From NCBI GenBank assembly GCA_012960155.1, contig DUBU01000031.1, positions 1 through 64,000 on the forward strand: a stretch of 64,000 nucleotides of DNA. The letters run 5' to 3'. Source of the DNA: Micavibrio sp. Lineage in GTDB: Bacteria > Pseudomonadota > Alphaproteobacteria > Micavibrionales > Micavibrionaceae. Shown in pieces: positions 45,663 to 55,584 of this stretch. Each line of letters opens with the position of its first letter. Position 1 is the first letter of the stretch. The notes under the pieces are model-generated. The model did not search any database and was not told the origin of the DNA. It was given only the letters and a program-made list of their open reading frames with translations. A program made the translations under genes and the position numbers.

Positions 45663-48068
45663 ATGATTAATGCTGCCGGAAAACAAGATACGCATTTAGG
45701 TAAGATTGCTGCTCAGGAAGCTGGCATTTCCGCTTTCTTGCCCTATAGCCATATGGTGAATGATACGACAGTAAAAACTAAAGATGGCTATTTTATGCAG
45801 GTCATTAAAATTGAAGGCCTGTCTTTTGAAACAGAGAGCAATGAAACTCTTAGCGTTCGTAAAAATATTAGGGCAATTTTACTACGCGGCATGGCAGATG
45901 CACGCCTTGCTATATATCACCACATCATAAGGCGGCGCGTTACAGGCCGGCAGGAGGGTCACTTTGAAAATTCATGGTGTCAGGCTCTTGATAATGCTTA
46001 TCAAGACAGTCTTGAGCAAAGCCACTTATTTGTGAATGAGCAATATATCACGATTATTCGCCGTCCTGCGCGCCACAAGATAGGTATGATCGCGGCGCTA
46101 GCAAATGTTTGTCATTCTAAGCTCGATGATAAGGCAGCAGCTTTTCAAGAGACTGATAATTTACGTACGTTGCATGATGCAAGCAGGCATCTTATTCGCG
46201 CGCTCGCAGATTACCAGCCAAGGCTTCTAGGCTTATCTAGAAAAGACGGCATCACTGTTTCAGAGCCACTGGCTTTCTTTTCTCATCTTACAAACTTTGA
46301 AGATAGCCCTGTAAGGCTGCCTGAGATGAGTCTTGCTGCGTATTTACCGCGCAAACGTATCAGCTTTGGGCATGAGAGTTTTGAGATACGCGGTGCACAA
46401 AGTGATGACTTGAAATTTGGAGCCGTATTATCAATTAAAGAATATGCCGATCACACAGCGCCAGGCATGATGGATGCCCTCCTCCGCCTGCCTCACGAGT
46501 TTATCATTTCTCAGAGCTTTGCTTTTACAGATCGTCAAAGCGCTATGGGAGCACTCAATGAAACGCAGCGTAAAATTGCTGCTTCCGAGCAAGGAGCTGC
46601 CAGTCTTATTGAAGAGCTGGATATTGCCCGTGATGATTTGGCATCAGGACGCTCTAGCTTTGGTGAACACCACATTACCATTACGCCGATTGCATCTGAC
46701 ATTCATGGCTTAAATCATGCCGTAAGCGCCTGCACAGGTGCTTTGATTAATCTTGGCATTATCAGTGTGCGTGAGGATATGAATATGGAGGCCGCTTACT
46801 GGGCCTCTCACCCCGGAAACCTTCATTTCATTGCAAGGCGCGCGCTAATCTCTAATCAGAATTTTGCCGGTTTTGCCAGCCTGCACACATTCCCATGCGG
46901 CAAAGAGATAGATAACCATTGGGGGCAAGCTATAACAAGGCTGGAGACCACCTCGGGGACTCCTTACTGGTTTAACTTTCATGAACGCGATGTAGGTAAC
47001 TTCACAGTGATAGGACCCACAGGAACCGGAAAAACCGTGCTCCTGACGTTCCTGCTCGCTCAGGCGCAGCGTCTTTCGCCGCGCGCCATTTACTTTGATA
47101 AGGATCGCGGCGCAGAAATATTCATTCGTGCTATTGGCGGTACATATACGATTTTAAAGTCCGGAAGGCCGACAAATCTAAATCCATTGGCAATAGCAGA
47201 TACGCCGGCAAATCGAAGCTTCTTAAAGCAGTGGGTTAAGGTGCTTCTTACAAGTGATGCTGCTTTCCCTCTTAGTCCGCAAGAAGAAGAGATCATCAAT
47301 GATGCGATAAATGCCAATTTCGAAACGTCTCAGCCAAACCGCAAATTATCACATCTGGCAACGCTTTTGGCGGGATACAGTACGGGCAGTAGCGTAAGGC
47401 TTGAAGACCGTATTGCCAAGTGGCATGGCAATGGTGCTAAGGCTTGGCTGTTTGATAATGCTCACGACACTCTAAATCTTGATAACCCAACCATAGGCTT
47501 TGATTTGACCTCAGTGCTTGATGATCCTGAGAGCAGAACGCCTTGGCTGATGTATATATTCCATCGTATCTCCCAAAGCTTAGATGGCGAGAAGACCATC
47601 ATTATGCTCGATGAAGGCTGGAAGCTTTTAGATGATCCGGTCTTCTCAGTCAAACTAAAGGACTGGCTTAAAACTATCAGAAAGCAAAATGGCATTATCG
47701 GTTTTGCTACACAGTCAGCAAGTGATGCCCTAAACGCTAAAATCGGGGATACGATCATAGAGCAATCTCCGACCCAGATATTCTTGCCTAACCCCAAAGC
47801 GGCCGTGCAGGAATATTGTCATGGTTTTGGCCTTACGCCCAAGGAGCTAGCCGTCATCAAAGAACTAAATCCTGCCTCGCGCTGCTTTCTTGTTAAGCAC
47901 GGTAACGACTCCGTAATAGCCAGACTCGACTTATCCGCTCTAGCGCAGTTTATGCCTGTTCTTTCTGGGCGCACCGAGAACATAAAAGTTATGGAAGAAC
48001 TCATGCAGGAATACGGCGAAGAGCCTGCCCTTTGGTTGCGGCGTTTTATAGAAAGGACAGTCTCATGA
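45663..48068 (+). CDS. virB4: VirB4 ATPase
   Basis: The 801-residue VirB4 energises pilin extraction and substrate transfer. It has Walker A GPTGTGKT at residues 451-458, Walker B IIMLDEGWKLL near 645-655, and the family blocks HPGNLHFIARRALISNQNFA and GFATQSASDAL. Size is normal for the family. Its TGA stop overlaps the ATG of virB5 (ATGA), so the two are translationally coupled. Confidence 0.95.
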   Translation: MINAAGKQDTHLGKIAAQEAGISAFLPYSHMVNDTTVKTKDGYFMQVIKIEGLSFETESNETLSVRKNIRAILLRGMADARLAIYHHIIRRRVTGRQEGHFENSWCQALDNAYQDSLEQSHLFVNEQYITIIRRPARHKIGMIAALANVCHSKLDDKAAAFQETDNLRTLHDASRHLIRALADYQPRLLGLSRKDGITVSEPLAFFSHLTNFEDSPVRLPEMSLAAYLPRKRISFGHESFEIRGAQSDDLKFGAVLSIKEYADHTAPGMMDALLRLPHEFIISQSFAFTDRQSAMGALNETQRKIAASEQGAASLIEELDIARDDLASGRSSFGEHHITITPIASDIHGLNHAVSACTGALINLGIISVREDMNMEAAYWASHPGNLHFIARRALISNQNFAGFASLHTFPCGKEIDNHWGQAITRLETTSGTPYWFNFHERDVGNFTVIGPTGTGKTVLLTFLLAQAQRLSPRAIYFDKDRGAEIFIRAIGGTYTILKSGRPTNLNPLAIADTPANRSFLKQWVKVLLTSDAAFPLSPQEEEIINDAINANFETSQPNRKLSHLATLLAGYSTGSSVRLEDRIAKWHGNGAKAWLFDNAHDTLNLDNPTIGFDLTSVLDDPESRTPWLMYIFHRISQSLDGEKTIIMLDEGWKLLDDPVFSVKLKDWLKTIRKQNGIIGFATQSASDALNAKIGDTIIEQSPTQIFLPNPKAAVQEYCHGFGLTPKELAVIKELNPASRCFLVKHGNDSVIARLDLSALAQFMPVLSGRTENIKVMEELMQEYGEEPALWLRRFIERTVS

Positions 48069-48817
48069 GACGAATGAAACAAGCGGCTTTATCAGCCTTG
48101 CTTATGGCTACAGTTTTTAGTACAGGCGCTCAGGCTCAGGGCATTCCTGTCTATGATGCGGCCGGATTTACGCAGATGATTACCCAGCTTGAGCAAATGA
48201 GTCAGGACTATCAAAAGCAGCTTGAGCAGCTCAATGAGGCCATGAAGCAAACAGAAGCGCTTACAGGCCCGCGTGGTCTGGGAGATCTTGCAAATAGCCC
48301 GCTAGAGCAGCAGCTGCGCAATTATCTTCCGCTAAGCTGGGAAGATACGATGAATATGATAGAAGCAGGAAATTTACAGGGCAGTGCTTTGGGTACACAA
48401 AGCCTCTATGCTGATCTGAATGATGATTATGATCCGTTATATGCGGCAACAGTAATGCCGGATACATCAGGATATCCTAGTGCCCGTGCGCTAGAACGCG
48501 GGAACGCTACAACGCTTGCTGCCTTGGCCGCTAGTGAGCAAGCTTATAACAGCCTTGAAGCACGGCTTGAAACATATAGACAGCTATTAGAGCGTCTCAA
48601 TACCACGCAAGACCTTAAAGAAAGCGCTGATCTGCAGGCGCGCATAACGGCAGAGAACGGCATGCTGATGGCTGAGATTATGCGCTTGCAAACCATAGCG
48701 ATACAGCATGATGCGTCCAGTGCCGCTTCACAAATGACTAATCAGCGCCGTTCTTTCTATGCCCATGGCTATGATGCCGATAAGGCGCGCGCTGCTATGG
48801 ATACACGGAATGAATAA
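48065..48817 (+). CDS. virB5: VirB5 minor pilin, periplasmic
   Basis: The 250-residue protein has a signal peptide ending GAQAQG and then long helices with heptads (MITQLEQMSQDYQKQLEQLNE), as in VirB5. VirB5 caps the pilus. I start at the ATG at 48065 overlapping the virB4 stop; the open frame extends 11 codons farther upstream within virB4 without a ribosome site. Confidence 0.85.
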   Translation: MRRMKQAALSALLMATVFSTGAQAQGIPVYDAAGFTQMITQLEQMSQDYQKQLEQLNEAMKQTEALTGPRGLGDLANSPLEQQLRNYLPLSWEDTMNMIEAGNLQGSALGTQSLYADLNDDYDPLYAATVMPDTSGYPSARALERGNATTLAALAASEQAYNSLEARLETYRQLLERLNTTQDLKESADLQARITAENGMLMAEIMRLQTIAIQHDASSAASQMTNQRRSFYAHGYDADKARAAMDTRNE

Positions 48818-48830
48818 GGAGATATTGATC

Positions 48831-49007
48831 ATGAACATATTAAAAGTCTTTAGCTGTATGATGCTGCTCGTAGCTCTGTCCGCTTGCACGCATCATCAAG
48901 AAAAGAAAGCCCCCTGCTCTAAGGTTGCAAGCCTGTCAGCACATCCTTGCAATCCTTTACCTGTAAATGTTGCCTTAGTGGCTTCTAGTGATGTGAGTGC
49001 AGGTTAA
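48831..49007 (+). CDS. virB7: VirB7-like small lipoprotein
   Basis: The 58-residue protein has an N-terminal lipoprotein signal with lipobox LSAC near residue 19 and a short polar remainder with three more cysteines. Between virB5 and virB6 this is where VirB7 lies in many systems; it is expected to anchor VirB9 at the outer membrane. An AAGGAG site lies nine bases before the ATG. Sequence similarity is weak by nature, so the name rests on position and lipobox. Confidence 0.65.
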   Translation: MNILKVFSCMMLLVALSACTHHQEKKAPCSKVASLSAHPCNPLPVNVALVASSDVSAG

Positions 49008-49009
49008 AT

Positions 49010-49999
49010 ATGATTGAAGTGCTGATAGATAACGTAGACGCACTCGTGCTTGCCTTTGTGCAAGGCGCGTTTGGTAGCTTGATTCCTGCCATCGAGATTC
49101 TATGGCGTCTTATGTTTATCGTCTTCATTGCTCTATACGGCTACAAGGTGATTATCAGCGGTAAGTTCAGCGGCTCTGATCTCATTGTCAGCTGTTTGAA
49201 GATTGTTGTACTTCTAGCCCTTGCTACGGAATGGGATATGTTCTTCCTGTTTATCTATGCGATGGTCACCGATATGCCGTCTGATCTGGCCGGTGCCATT
49301 ATGCAAGGGGTAACACCTGCCGTCACGGATCAGGCAAGTGCGAACTCTGCCCTATCCCAATATTATGATAGATCCTTGGACGTTGCTTCTAAACTTCTAC
49401 AAGAAGCCGGATGGTCTGATTTTGGAATTTACTTTTATGCATTTTTGGTCTGGTTTGGCGCTCTTGCCTTCACAGGCTACGCGGCTATGCTCATTATTTT
49501 ATCTAAACTAGCCGTAGCGTTATTATTATCTATTGCGCCTATATTCATTCTTTTGCTGATATTTAATAGCACGAAAAATCTGTTTGAAGGTTGGCTGCGC
49601 ACACTTCTAAACTTTGCTCTGATACCTGTATTTGTCTACGGCCTTTTGGCACTTTTACTAAGTATCGCGCAGGCGCCGTTAAATTATATGGAAGCCAATA
49701 CAGGCCCTGATGATGCACTCCTAACAGCAATCGGCCCGTTTATATTCACGGCGATTGTTGCGGTTCTCCTGCTGGCGCAGATTATGAACATCGCGGCGTC
49801 TGTGACCGGCGGCCTCTCTCTTTCCACTATGGGCGCCGCCGCCTTTACCTCACGAGGATCTATGCAGCTCATTAGAAGCGCGCCGGAAGGCATGAAAGCG
49901 CTGGCTCTTAAAAGCAGAACTGCGATAAGGCGTCCGGCTCTAGGTATGACAAGCTCTGCTGCGCGTTTGGGGCATTCTATTAAGAACATCAGGGGTTAA
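49010..49999 (+). CDS. virB6: VirB6 inner-membrane channel component
   Basis: This polytopic protein of 329 residues has at least five hydrophobic segments (about 15-45, 60-85, 145-185, 195-220, 240-265) and the VirB6/TrbL-type block SIAPIFILLLIFNSTKNLFEGW. VirB6 forms part of the substrate passage across the inner membrane. It begins two bases after the lipoprotein stop codon and is followed by virB8. Confidence 0.88.
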   Translation: MIEVLIDNVDALVLAFVQGAFGSLIPAIEILWRLMFIVFIALYGYKVIISGKFSGSDLIVSCLKIVVLLALATEWDMFFLFIYAMVTDMPSDLAGAIMQGVTPAVTDQASANSALSQYYDRSLDVASKLLQEAGWSDFGIYFYAFLVWFGALAFTGYAAMLIILSKLAVALLLSIAPIFILLLIFNSTKNLFEGWLRTLLNFALIPVFVYGLLALLLSIAQAPLNYMEANTGPDDALLTAIGPFIFTAIVAVLLLAQIMNIAASVTGGLSLSTMGAAAFTSRGSMQLIRSAPEGMKALALKSRTAIRRPALGMTSSAARLGHSIKNIRG

Positions 50000-50004
50000 C
50001 TAAA

Positions 50005-50685
50005 ATGAGTAAAAACATCGATCATTCAGATTACTACGGTAAGGCATCCACTTGGGATCAGGACATTATGGCGGGCGCGCTGCGCTCACGTAAGCGTGCT
50101 TGGATTTTAGCAGGTAGTGCAATGGGTCTGGCATTAATCTCACAGCTCAGTCTTCTGGCGCTACTGCCGTTAAAAAGCTTTGCGCCCTTTGTGGTGACAG
50201 TGGAAAAAAGCACGGGATTCCTTGAGGTTAGTAGCGGTCTTGAAAGCACTATATTAAGTGAAGATGAGGCTGTAACGCAGGCTAATTTGGTACAGTACCT
50301 CACGCTACGCGAACAATATAATCCTGCCGTATTAGAGCAAAACTATGAACGCGTTATGCTGATGTCTGATGATCGTGCTCTTAAGGATTACCAATCTTTA
50401 TGGTCAGCACAGAACCCTGAGAACCCGAGCATTGTACTCGGTAAAAAGGCAGCCATAGACGTGCAGATTAAATCTGTCGCGCTGTTAAACGAGAACACGG
50501 CTTCATTACGCTTTATCAAACAGCACTATGAACATGACCGTAAAGCCGTGTCACATTGGAACGCCATAATCCAGTTCCGCTACTCACAAAAGCCCATGCG
50601 TATGGCACAGCGCTTTCAAAACCCCCTCGGTTTTAAAGTTACAAGCTATCGCGTTAACCCAGAAACAGTGGAGATTTCTCAATGA
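50005..50685 (+). CDS. virB8: VirB8 assembly factor
   Basis: The 226-residue protein has one N-terminal membrane segment (about residues 32-54) and a periplasmic domain of VirB8 type, including NYERVMLMSDDRALKDY and FIKQHYEHDRKAVSHW. It nucleates the T4SS core complex. The stop overlaps the virB9 start by four bases (ATGA). Confidence 0.88.
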   Translation: MSKNIDHSDYYGKASTWDQDIMAGALRSRKRAWILAGSAMGLALISQLSLLALLPLKSFAPFVVTVEKSTGFLEVSSGLESTILSEDEAVTQANLVQYLTLREQYNPAVLEQNYERVMLMSDDRALKDYQSLWSAQNPENPSIVLGKKAAIDVQIKSVALLNENTASLRFIKQHYEHDRKAVSHWNAIIQFRYSQKPMRMAQRFQNPLGFKVTSYRVNPETVEISQ

Positions 50686-51632
50686 TTAAAAATGCACTCT
50701 TAAGCACTGCCCTGCTCAGCTTGCTCATAAGCCCTCCTGCTCTTGCGGGGACGGCCCCCAAGCCTGGCGCGCAAGATGCCCGCGTAAAATCCGTTCGGTA
50801 TGTGGATGGTGAGGTCTATGCCGTAAAGGCACATTACGGCTATTCAACAGCGATCGAGTTTGCTGATCACGAAGAGATTGAAACCATCTCAATTGGCGAC
50901 TCTGCTACTTGGCAGGTCATAAAGCCCAGCAGACCCAATATGCTTTTTATCAAGCCTCTGATCGATGCGGCTGCAACCAATCTTACGGTCATAACCTCAA
51001 AGCGTGTCTATAGTTTTACGCTAAACGCAGATACTGCAGGCTCATATGAGTCAGATGCTCTCACCTATAGGCTGCGCTTTTCTTACCCGCAGGAGCAGCT
51101 CTTGGCTTTGGATTATAATCAGACAGGAAGTTTGCCCTTTGATCCTCTGGCAGATACGCCGGCAAGTGCTCTTAATTTTGAATATAGCTATGCAGGCGCA
51201 AAACGCTTACGCCCTTCGCAGGCCTTTGATGACGGGCAGTTCACTTACTTGAAGTTTACAGATGCGGATAGCCTGCCTGCCGTATTTGCCGTGGATGAGG
51301 ATGGCAATGAGCGCCTTGTAAACTTTAACGTCTATAAGGATATGCTGGTGATTACAGGCACAAATGCACAGTTCACCTTACGTGATGGCGATACGGCAAC
51401 TTGTATATTTAATGACGCAAAAGCACGCGATGATCAAATCATCACTAAGCCGATCCCCGTAGCTGCTCTCGATGAGAAAGATTTGGCACTTACTGTGCCG
51501 CACGCATTCCCGCTTCCTGCTCGCAAGCCTGATTATGAAGCTCTTATGGCAGCCCGCAATCAGCCTGCCCTGCTCTCACGTCTGGCATCTGTGTTTGTGG
51601 TCTCTGATGAGCCTTTAGAGCTGAATGAATAG
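50682..51632 (+). CDS. virB9: VirB9 outer-membrane core component
   Basis: The 316-residue protein begins with a signal peptide (LLISPPALAG) and contains family blocks: DARVKSVRYVDGEVYAVKA, HYGYSTAIEF and, near the C-terminus, NYEYSYAG-like and DGQFTYLKF segments of the CagX/VirB9 fold. It forms the outer-membrane ring with VirB7 and VirB10. It overlaps virB8 by four bases. Confidence 0.9.
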   Translation: MIKNALLSTALLSLLISPPALAGTAPKPGAQDARVKSVRYVDGEVYAVKAHYGYSTAIEFADHEEIETISIGDSATWQVIKPSRPNMLFIKPLIDAAATNLTVITSKRVYSFTLNADTAGSYESDALTYRLRFSYPQEQLLALDYNQTGSLPFDPLADTPASALNFEYSYAGAKRLRPSQAFDDGQFTYLKFTDADSLPAVFAVDEDGNERLVNFNVYKDMLVITGTNAQFTLRDGDTATCIFNDAKARDDQIITKPIPVAALDEKDLALTVPHAFPLPARKPDYEALMAARNQPALLSRLASVFVVSDEPLELNE

Positions 51633-51646
51633 AAAGGGATTATCTA

Positions 51647-52777
51647 ATGAATACATCACCTGAAAACGAACCGGACGGAGAGATGGCAGAAGACCAGCCA
51701 TGTGAAGATGTGCGCGATATTCCTTTAGTCGCTTCACAGCGCGATTATACAAAGCTTGGGATTGCCGCGTTTATCGGTGTAGGCACGCTTGCCATTATCG
51801 CCGTTGCCGCTGATGGTCTGAATAAGCCTAAAGCTGCGCCGCTAACGCAATCTGAAGCGGTCGAGTTTAATATCCCTTCTGCCACCAAGCCCTATATTCA
51901 GACTGAAGAGATTGAGCACAGTAAAGAACAAAAGCCCGATAAGGCGCACGATGCGCTTGCCATGCAGCGCGAGATGCAGATGCAACAAGAAGCGCTCAGA
52001 ATGGCAAAAGAACAAGAGCAGCGCTATGAAGAGCGTTTGCGCTCAAAGCAGCTCATATATGATCAAACGCCAAAGTCAGCCCAAGCTTTAAGCAGGTTAG
52101 CCCCTGCTGCGGGAACGAGTATTCAAGGAGCGTCCGGATTTAATTCTATGGGCAATGCCATGCAGGTTAACACTGAAGCAACTGCAGCCGTGCAGATTAA
52201 AAATCTATATAGCCTAATTGCGCAAGGCACGATGATAGACGGTATATTAGAAACAGCTATACAAAGCGACCTTCCCGGCATGGTGCGCGCCGTAGTAAGT
52301 GAAGATGTCTATTCCTTTGATAGCGCGCAGCTGCTTATCCCTAAAGGCGCGCGCCTGATAGGACAATATAAGTCAGGAACGGTGCGCGGCCAAAGTCGTG
52401 TCTTCATTATCTGGAATCGCATTCTGCGCAATGACGGCGTGAGCGTAAATATAAGCTCATACGGTACAGATGACTTAGGCCGTTCAGGGCTTGGCGGCAC
52501 AGTGGATACGCATTTTCTGGAGCGCTTTAGCGGCTCTATGATGCTGTCTTTATTGGATGCGGGGCTGGCAGCAGGTGTTAGCAGCCTTGATAATACCAAT
52601 ACGGCAACAGTAGCGCTAAAGACGGGCAATGATTTTTCGCGCGCAGCCGAGATAGCACTAGAAAACAGCATTGATATCCCGCCGACCATTCATATTGATC
52701 AAGGCAGCCGTATCAAGGTCTTTGTAGGACAAGATATAGATTTTAGCGCCATCCAAGATCATCAGCAGGCAAGGTAG
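51647..52777 (+). CDS. virB10: VirB10 core-complex protein
   Basis: This 376-residue protein has an N-terminal cytoplasmic part, one membrane segment (about residues 39-57), a charged coiled-coil linker rich in Gln/Glu (about 95-130), and the TrbI/VirB10 C-terminal domain (GTMIDGILETAIQSDLPGMV, PKGARLIGQYKSG, ending FVGQDIDFSAI). It spans from inner to outer membrane. The start follows virB9 by 14 bp. Confidence 0.92.
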   Translation: MNTSPENEPDGEMAEDQPCEDVRDIPLVASQRDYTKLGIAAFIGVGTLAIIAVAADGLNKPKAAPLTQSEAVEFNIPSATKPYIQTEEIEHSKEQKPDKAHDALAMQREMQMQQEALRMAKEQEQRYEERLRSKQLIYDQTPKSAQALSRLAPAAGTSIQGASGFNSMGNAMQVNTEATAAVQIKNLYSLIAQGTMIDGILETAIQSDLPGMVRAVVSEDVYSFDSAQLLIPKGARLIGQYKSGTVRGQSRVFIIWNRILRNDGVSVNISSYGTDDLGRSGLGGTVDTHFLERFSGSMMLSLLDAGLAAGVSSLDNTNTATVALKTGNDFSRAAEIALENSIDIPPTIHIDQGSRIKVFVGQDIDFSAIQDHQQAR

Positions 52778-52779
52778 CG

Positions 52780-53784
52780 ATGCATTCAGTATCAAAGCAA
52801 GATAATGGCGATGGCAGCGTGTTTTTACAGCAGTATCTGGGCATCTTTAATGAATATCTTGAAGATCCCGATGTTACCGAAATTTGCGTTAATAATACGG
52901 GTGAGCTTTGGATTGAACGCCTAGGAAAGCCGTTCATGGAATGTAAAATGAACGGGCACATTACAACTGAGGCTCTATTGCGGCTTGCAAGGTTAATAGC
53001 AGGATCTACCAATCAAGCAATTTCTGTCAATAAGCCCCTACTCTCTGCATCGCTTCCTACAGGTGAGCGCGTGCAAATTATACAGCCCCCTGCTGCTAAA
53101 TTCGGAGTGGCGCTCTCCATCAGAAAGCATGTCATTAAAGCTGTCAGCCTTGAAGACTATGAGAAGGCAGGCGCATTTGAACAAGTTTGCATATCAGATG
53201 ATACGCAGGCAAACGATGATGAAACCTCATTACGGGCTTTGCTCAAAAGCAAAAAGCATCGCGCCTTCATAAGAGACGCCGTAAAACAAAAGAAAAACAT
53301 CCTAATCTCAGGCGGCACGTCCAGCGGTAAAACAACACTGCTAAATGCCATGCTGCGTGAAATTGAATCTCACGAACGCATTATCACGATCGAGGATACG
53401 CCGGAAGTATGCCCACCTCACGCAAATCACGTTTCACTCTTAGCGTCCAAAGGTGATCAAGGGCAAGCTTCTGTAACCGTTCAGGATTTGCTGGAGGCTT
53501 CGCTGCGTCTGCGGCCGGACCGCATTCTTTTAGGTGAGTTAAGGGGAGCTGAAGCCTATGCGTATTTACGTGCAGTGAATACAGGCCACCCAGGCTCGAT
53601 CACCACGATCCACGCTGATACCCCTAAAGGCGCCTTATCACAGCTTTGTTTGATGGTGATGCAGTCAGGCAATAACCTGACCTATGAGCAGATTAGCACA
53701 TATGCAAGCTCTATTATTGATATCATCATTCAGTTAAAACGTGTCGGCGGGAAGCGCTTAGTTACAGATATATGGTACCCGTGA
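52780..53784 (+). CDS. virB11: VirB11 hexameric ATPase
   Basis: The 334-residue traffic ATPase has Walker A GGTSSGKTT at residues 178-186, Asp box ITIEDTPEV, Walker B region LRLRPDRILLGELRGAEA near 245-258 and His box HPGSITTIHADT near 270. It powers pilus and substrate switching. It starts two bases after virB10 and ends three bases before virD4. Confidence 0.94.
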   Translation: MHSVSKQDNGDGSVFLQQYLGIFNEYLEDPDVTEICVNNTGELWIERLGKPFMECKMNGHITTEALLRLARLIAGSTNQAISVNKPLLSASLPTGERVQIIQPPAAKFGVALSIRKHVIKAVSLEDYEKAGAFEQVCISDDTQANDDETSLRALLKSKKHRAFIRDAVKQKKNILISGGTSSGKTTLLNAMLREIESHERIITIEDTPEVCPPHANHVSLLASKGDQGQASVTVQDLLEASLRLRPDRILLGELRGAEAYAYLRAVNTGHPGSITTIHADTPKGALSQLCLMVMQSGNNLTYEQISTYASSIIDIIIQLKRVGGKRLVTDIWYP

Positions 53785-53787
53785 GCC

Positions 53788-55572
53788 ATGCAGCGTGCCC
53801 TGCCCTGGCTCTATCTGATTGCCGCTATAACCGGAGTTTGCACCTATCTTTACAGTGTTGCAGCACTTTACAGTTTTGTCTCAAAAGATACGGCGCCGTT
53901 ATTAAGTGTCCTATCTAATCCTATCACACCGCAAACGCAGTCACAGCTTTTCGTTTCCTTTGGCTTACCCGTCTTATTCATTCTGCTCCTGATCGGGTTT
54001 ATCTCAAGCAACTTACAAGATAAAGATGGTTTCGGGAATGCCAGATGGGCAACCCGCCGCGATGTTATCAAGGCAGGACTATATAAAGAGCGCGGTCTTA
54101 TCCTAGGGAAGTTCAAGTCGCGCTATCTGGTCAGCGATACGCCAACGCATACGATGGTTGTGGCCCCTACCCGTTCCGGTAAAGGTGTGGGACTTGTCAT
54201 CCCTAACCTTCTCTCATGGCAAGGCTCTTTAATCTGCCTTGATGTAAAGCACGAGAACTACAAAAAGACAGCAGGGTTTCGTAAGCAGCACGGGCAAGAG
54301 GTTTTTATGTGGTCGCCCATGGATGAGCATGGACGCTCTCATCGCTATAATCCTCTTGATATGGTCAGCAGTGATCCGTTTCAAAAAGTAAGTGATCTTC
54401 AGGTCATTGCCAAAATTCTCATTCAAGATCCCCCCAAGAGCGATCCGATCTGGGCTTCTGAAGCCAGAGCTCTTTTTGTAGGACTTGCCTTATATGTACT
54501 GGATAGTGATGAAATGCCGTCAACTATCGGCGCCATTAATAGGCTTCTGGGCACAGAAGCTGATCTAGGGGATGTCTGTCGCTACATTGTAAAGCAGCAC
54601 TCTGAAATTGCAGGAAGTGTAAAGAAGTCACTTCTGAACTTTGCCAACAAGGCCGCTAAAGAGAGAAGTGGTGTAAAGTCTTCGCTGAACCAGGCTATCA
54701 ACCTATGGGACAATCCTCTTATAGATGCTGCGACCAATGCTTCCGACTTTACACTTTCAGACCTGCGACGCAAAAAACTGTCAATCTATGTGGGTGTCTT
54801 GACAGGTCAGATAGAAACACTGACACCCTTGCTGCGCATCTTTTTTGAACAGGTCATCACGAAGCTTAGCATGAATGAGCCAAGGGCTGATGAGCCACAT
54901 CATGTCTTGTTGATGCTCGATGAGTTTCATATGCTTGGCAAGATTGACAGTATGACAACCGCCTTTACACTTTTGGCAGGATATAATTGCCGCGTTATGG
55001 CAGTCGTCCAATCCTTAAACTGGCTGGATGTAACGTATGGCCGCGATAAACGAAACGGCATACTCTCTTGCTGCGCTCATCAAATATTCTTTTCGGGCAA
55101 TGACCTTGAAACAGCGTCCTATATTAGTGATGCTTGCGGACAGCAGACTGTAGAGGTTATTTCTAAATCGCAGCGCAAATCCATGAAATATGAGGCGCCT
55201 ACAAATAATATTTCGAAACGAGGCAAAGCGTTAATTGCAAGGCATGAGCTGCGCGATTTCTCCGAAACTAAAGAAATCATCCTTGTTGAAGCTTCTAAAC
55301 CGATTAAGGCAGATAAGATAACCTATTATAATGACAGTAATTTTAATGATCGTAGTCGCCCTGCTCCCGCCGTGCCGAGCCTGATCGTAAAAGACGAGGC
55401 TATACCGGAGTTTGATATAAGCAAATTGAACGAAGATGAGTCTAAACTTCCCGACCCAAATCAGACCAATATGTTTACAGATACTAGAGAATATCTAGAC
55501 AGTGTGGTTGACGATATGCCAGATCGAGAAGAAGATGATTACGTAGACTTGTTATCTGATGAACTAAGCTAA
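53788..55572 (+). CDS. virD4: VirD4/TraG coupling protein
   Basis: The coupling protein recruits the relaxase-DNA complex to the channel. This 594-residue protein has two N-terminal membrane segments (about 7-30 and 52-72), Walker A APTRSGKGVG at about 126-135 with the following LVIPNLL, and Walker B LLMLDEFHMLG near 374-384. The C-terminal tail is acidic (DREEDDYVD), as often for docking. It is the last core gene of the operon. Confidence 0.94.
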   Translation: MQRALPWLYLIAAITGVCTYLYSVAALYSFVSKDTAPLLSVLSNPITPQTQSQLFVSFGLPVLFILLLIGFISSNLQDKDGFGNARWATRRDVIKAGLYKERGLILGKFKSRYLVSDTPTHTMVVAPTRSGKGVGLVIPNLLSWQGSLICLDVKHENYKKTAGFRKQHGQEVFMWSPMDEHGRSHRYNPLDMVSSDPFQKVSDLQVIAKILIQDPPKSDPIWASEARALFVGLALYVLDSDEMPSTIGAINRLLGTEADLGDVCRYIVKQHSEIAGSVKKSLLNFANKAAKERSGVKSSLNQAINLWDNPLIDAATNASDFTLSDLRRKKLSIYVGVLTGQIETLTPLLRIFFEQVITKLSMNEPRADEPHHVLLMLDEFHMLGKIDSMTTAFTLLAGYNCRVMAVVQSLNWLDVTYGRDKRNGILSCCAHQIFFSGNDLETASYISDACGQQTVEVISKSQRKSMKYEAPTNNISKRGKALIARHELRDFSETKEIILVEASKPIKADKITYYNDSNFNDRSRPAPAVPSLIVKDEAIPEFDISKLNEDESKLPDPNQTNMFTDTREYLDSVVDDMPDREEDDYVDLLSDELS

Positions 55573-55584
55573 GGAAACGCTCCT

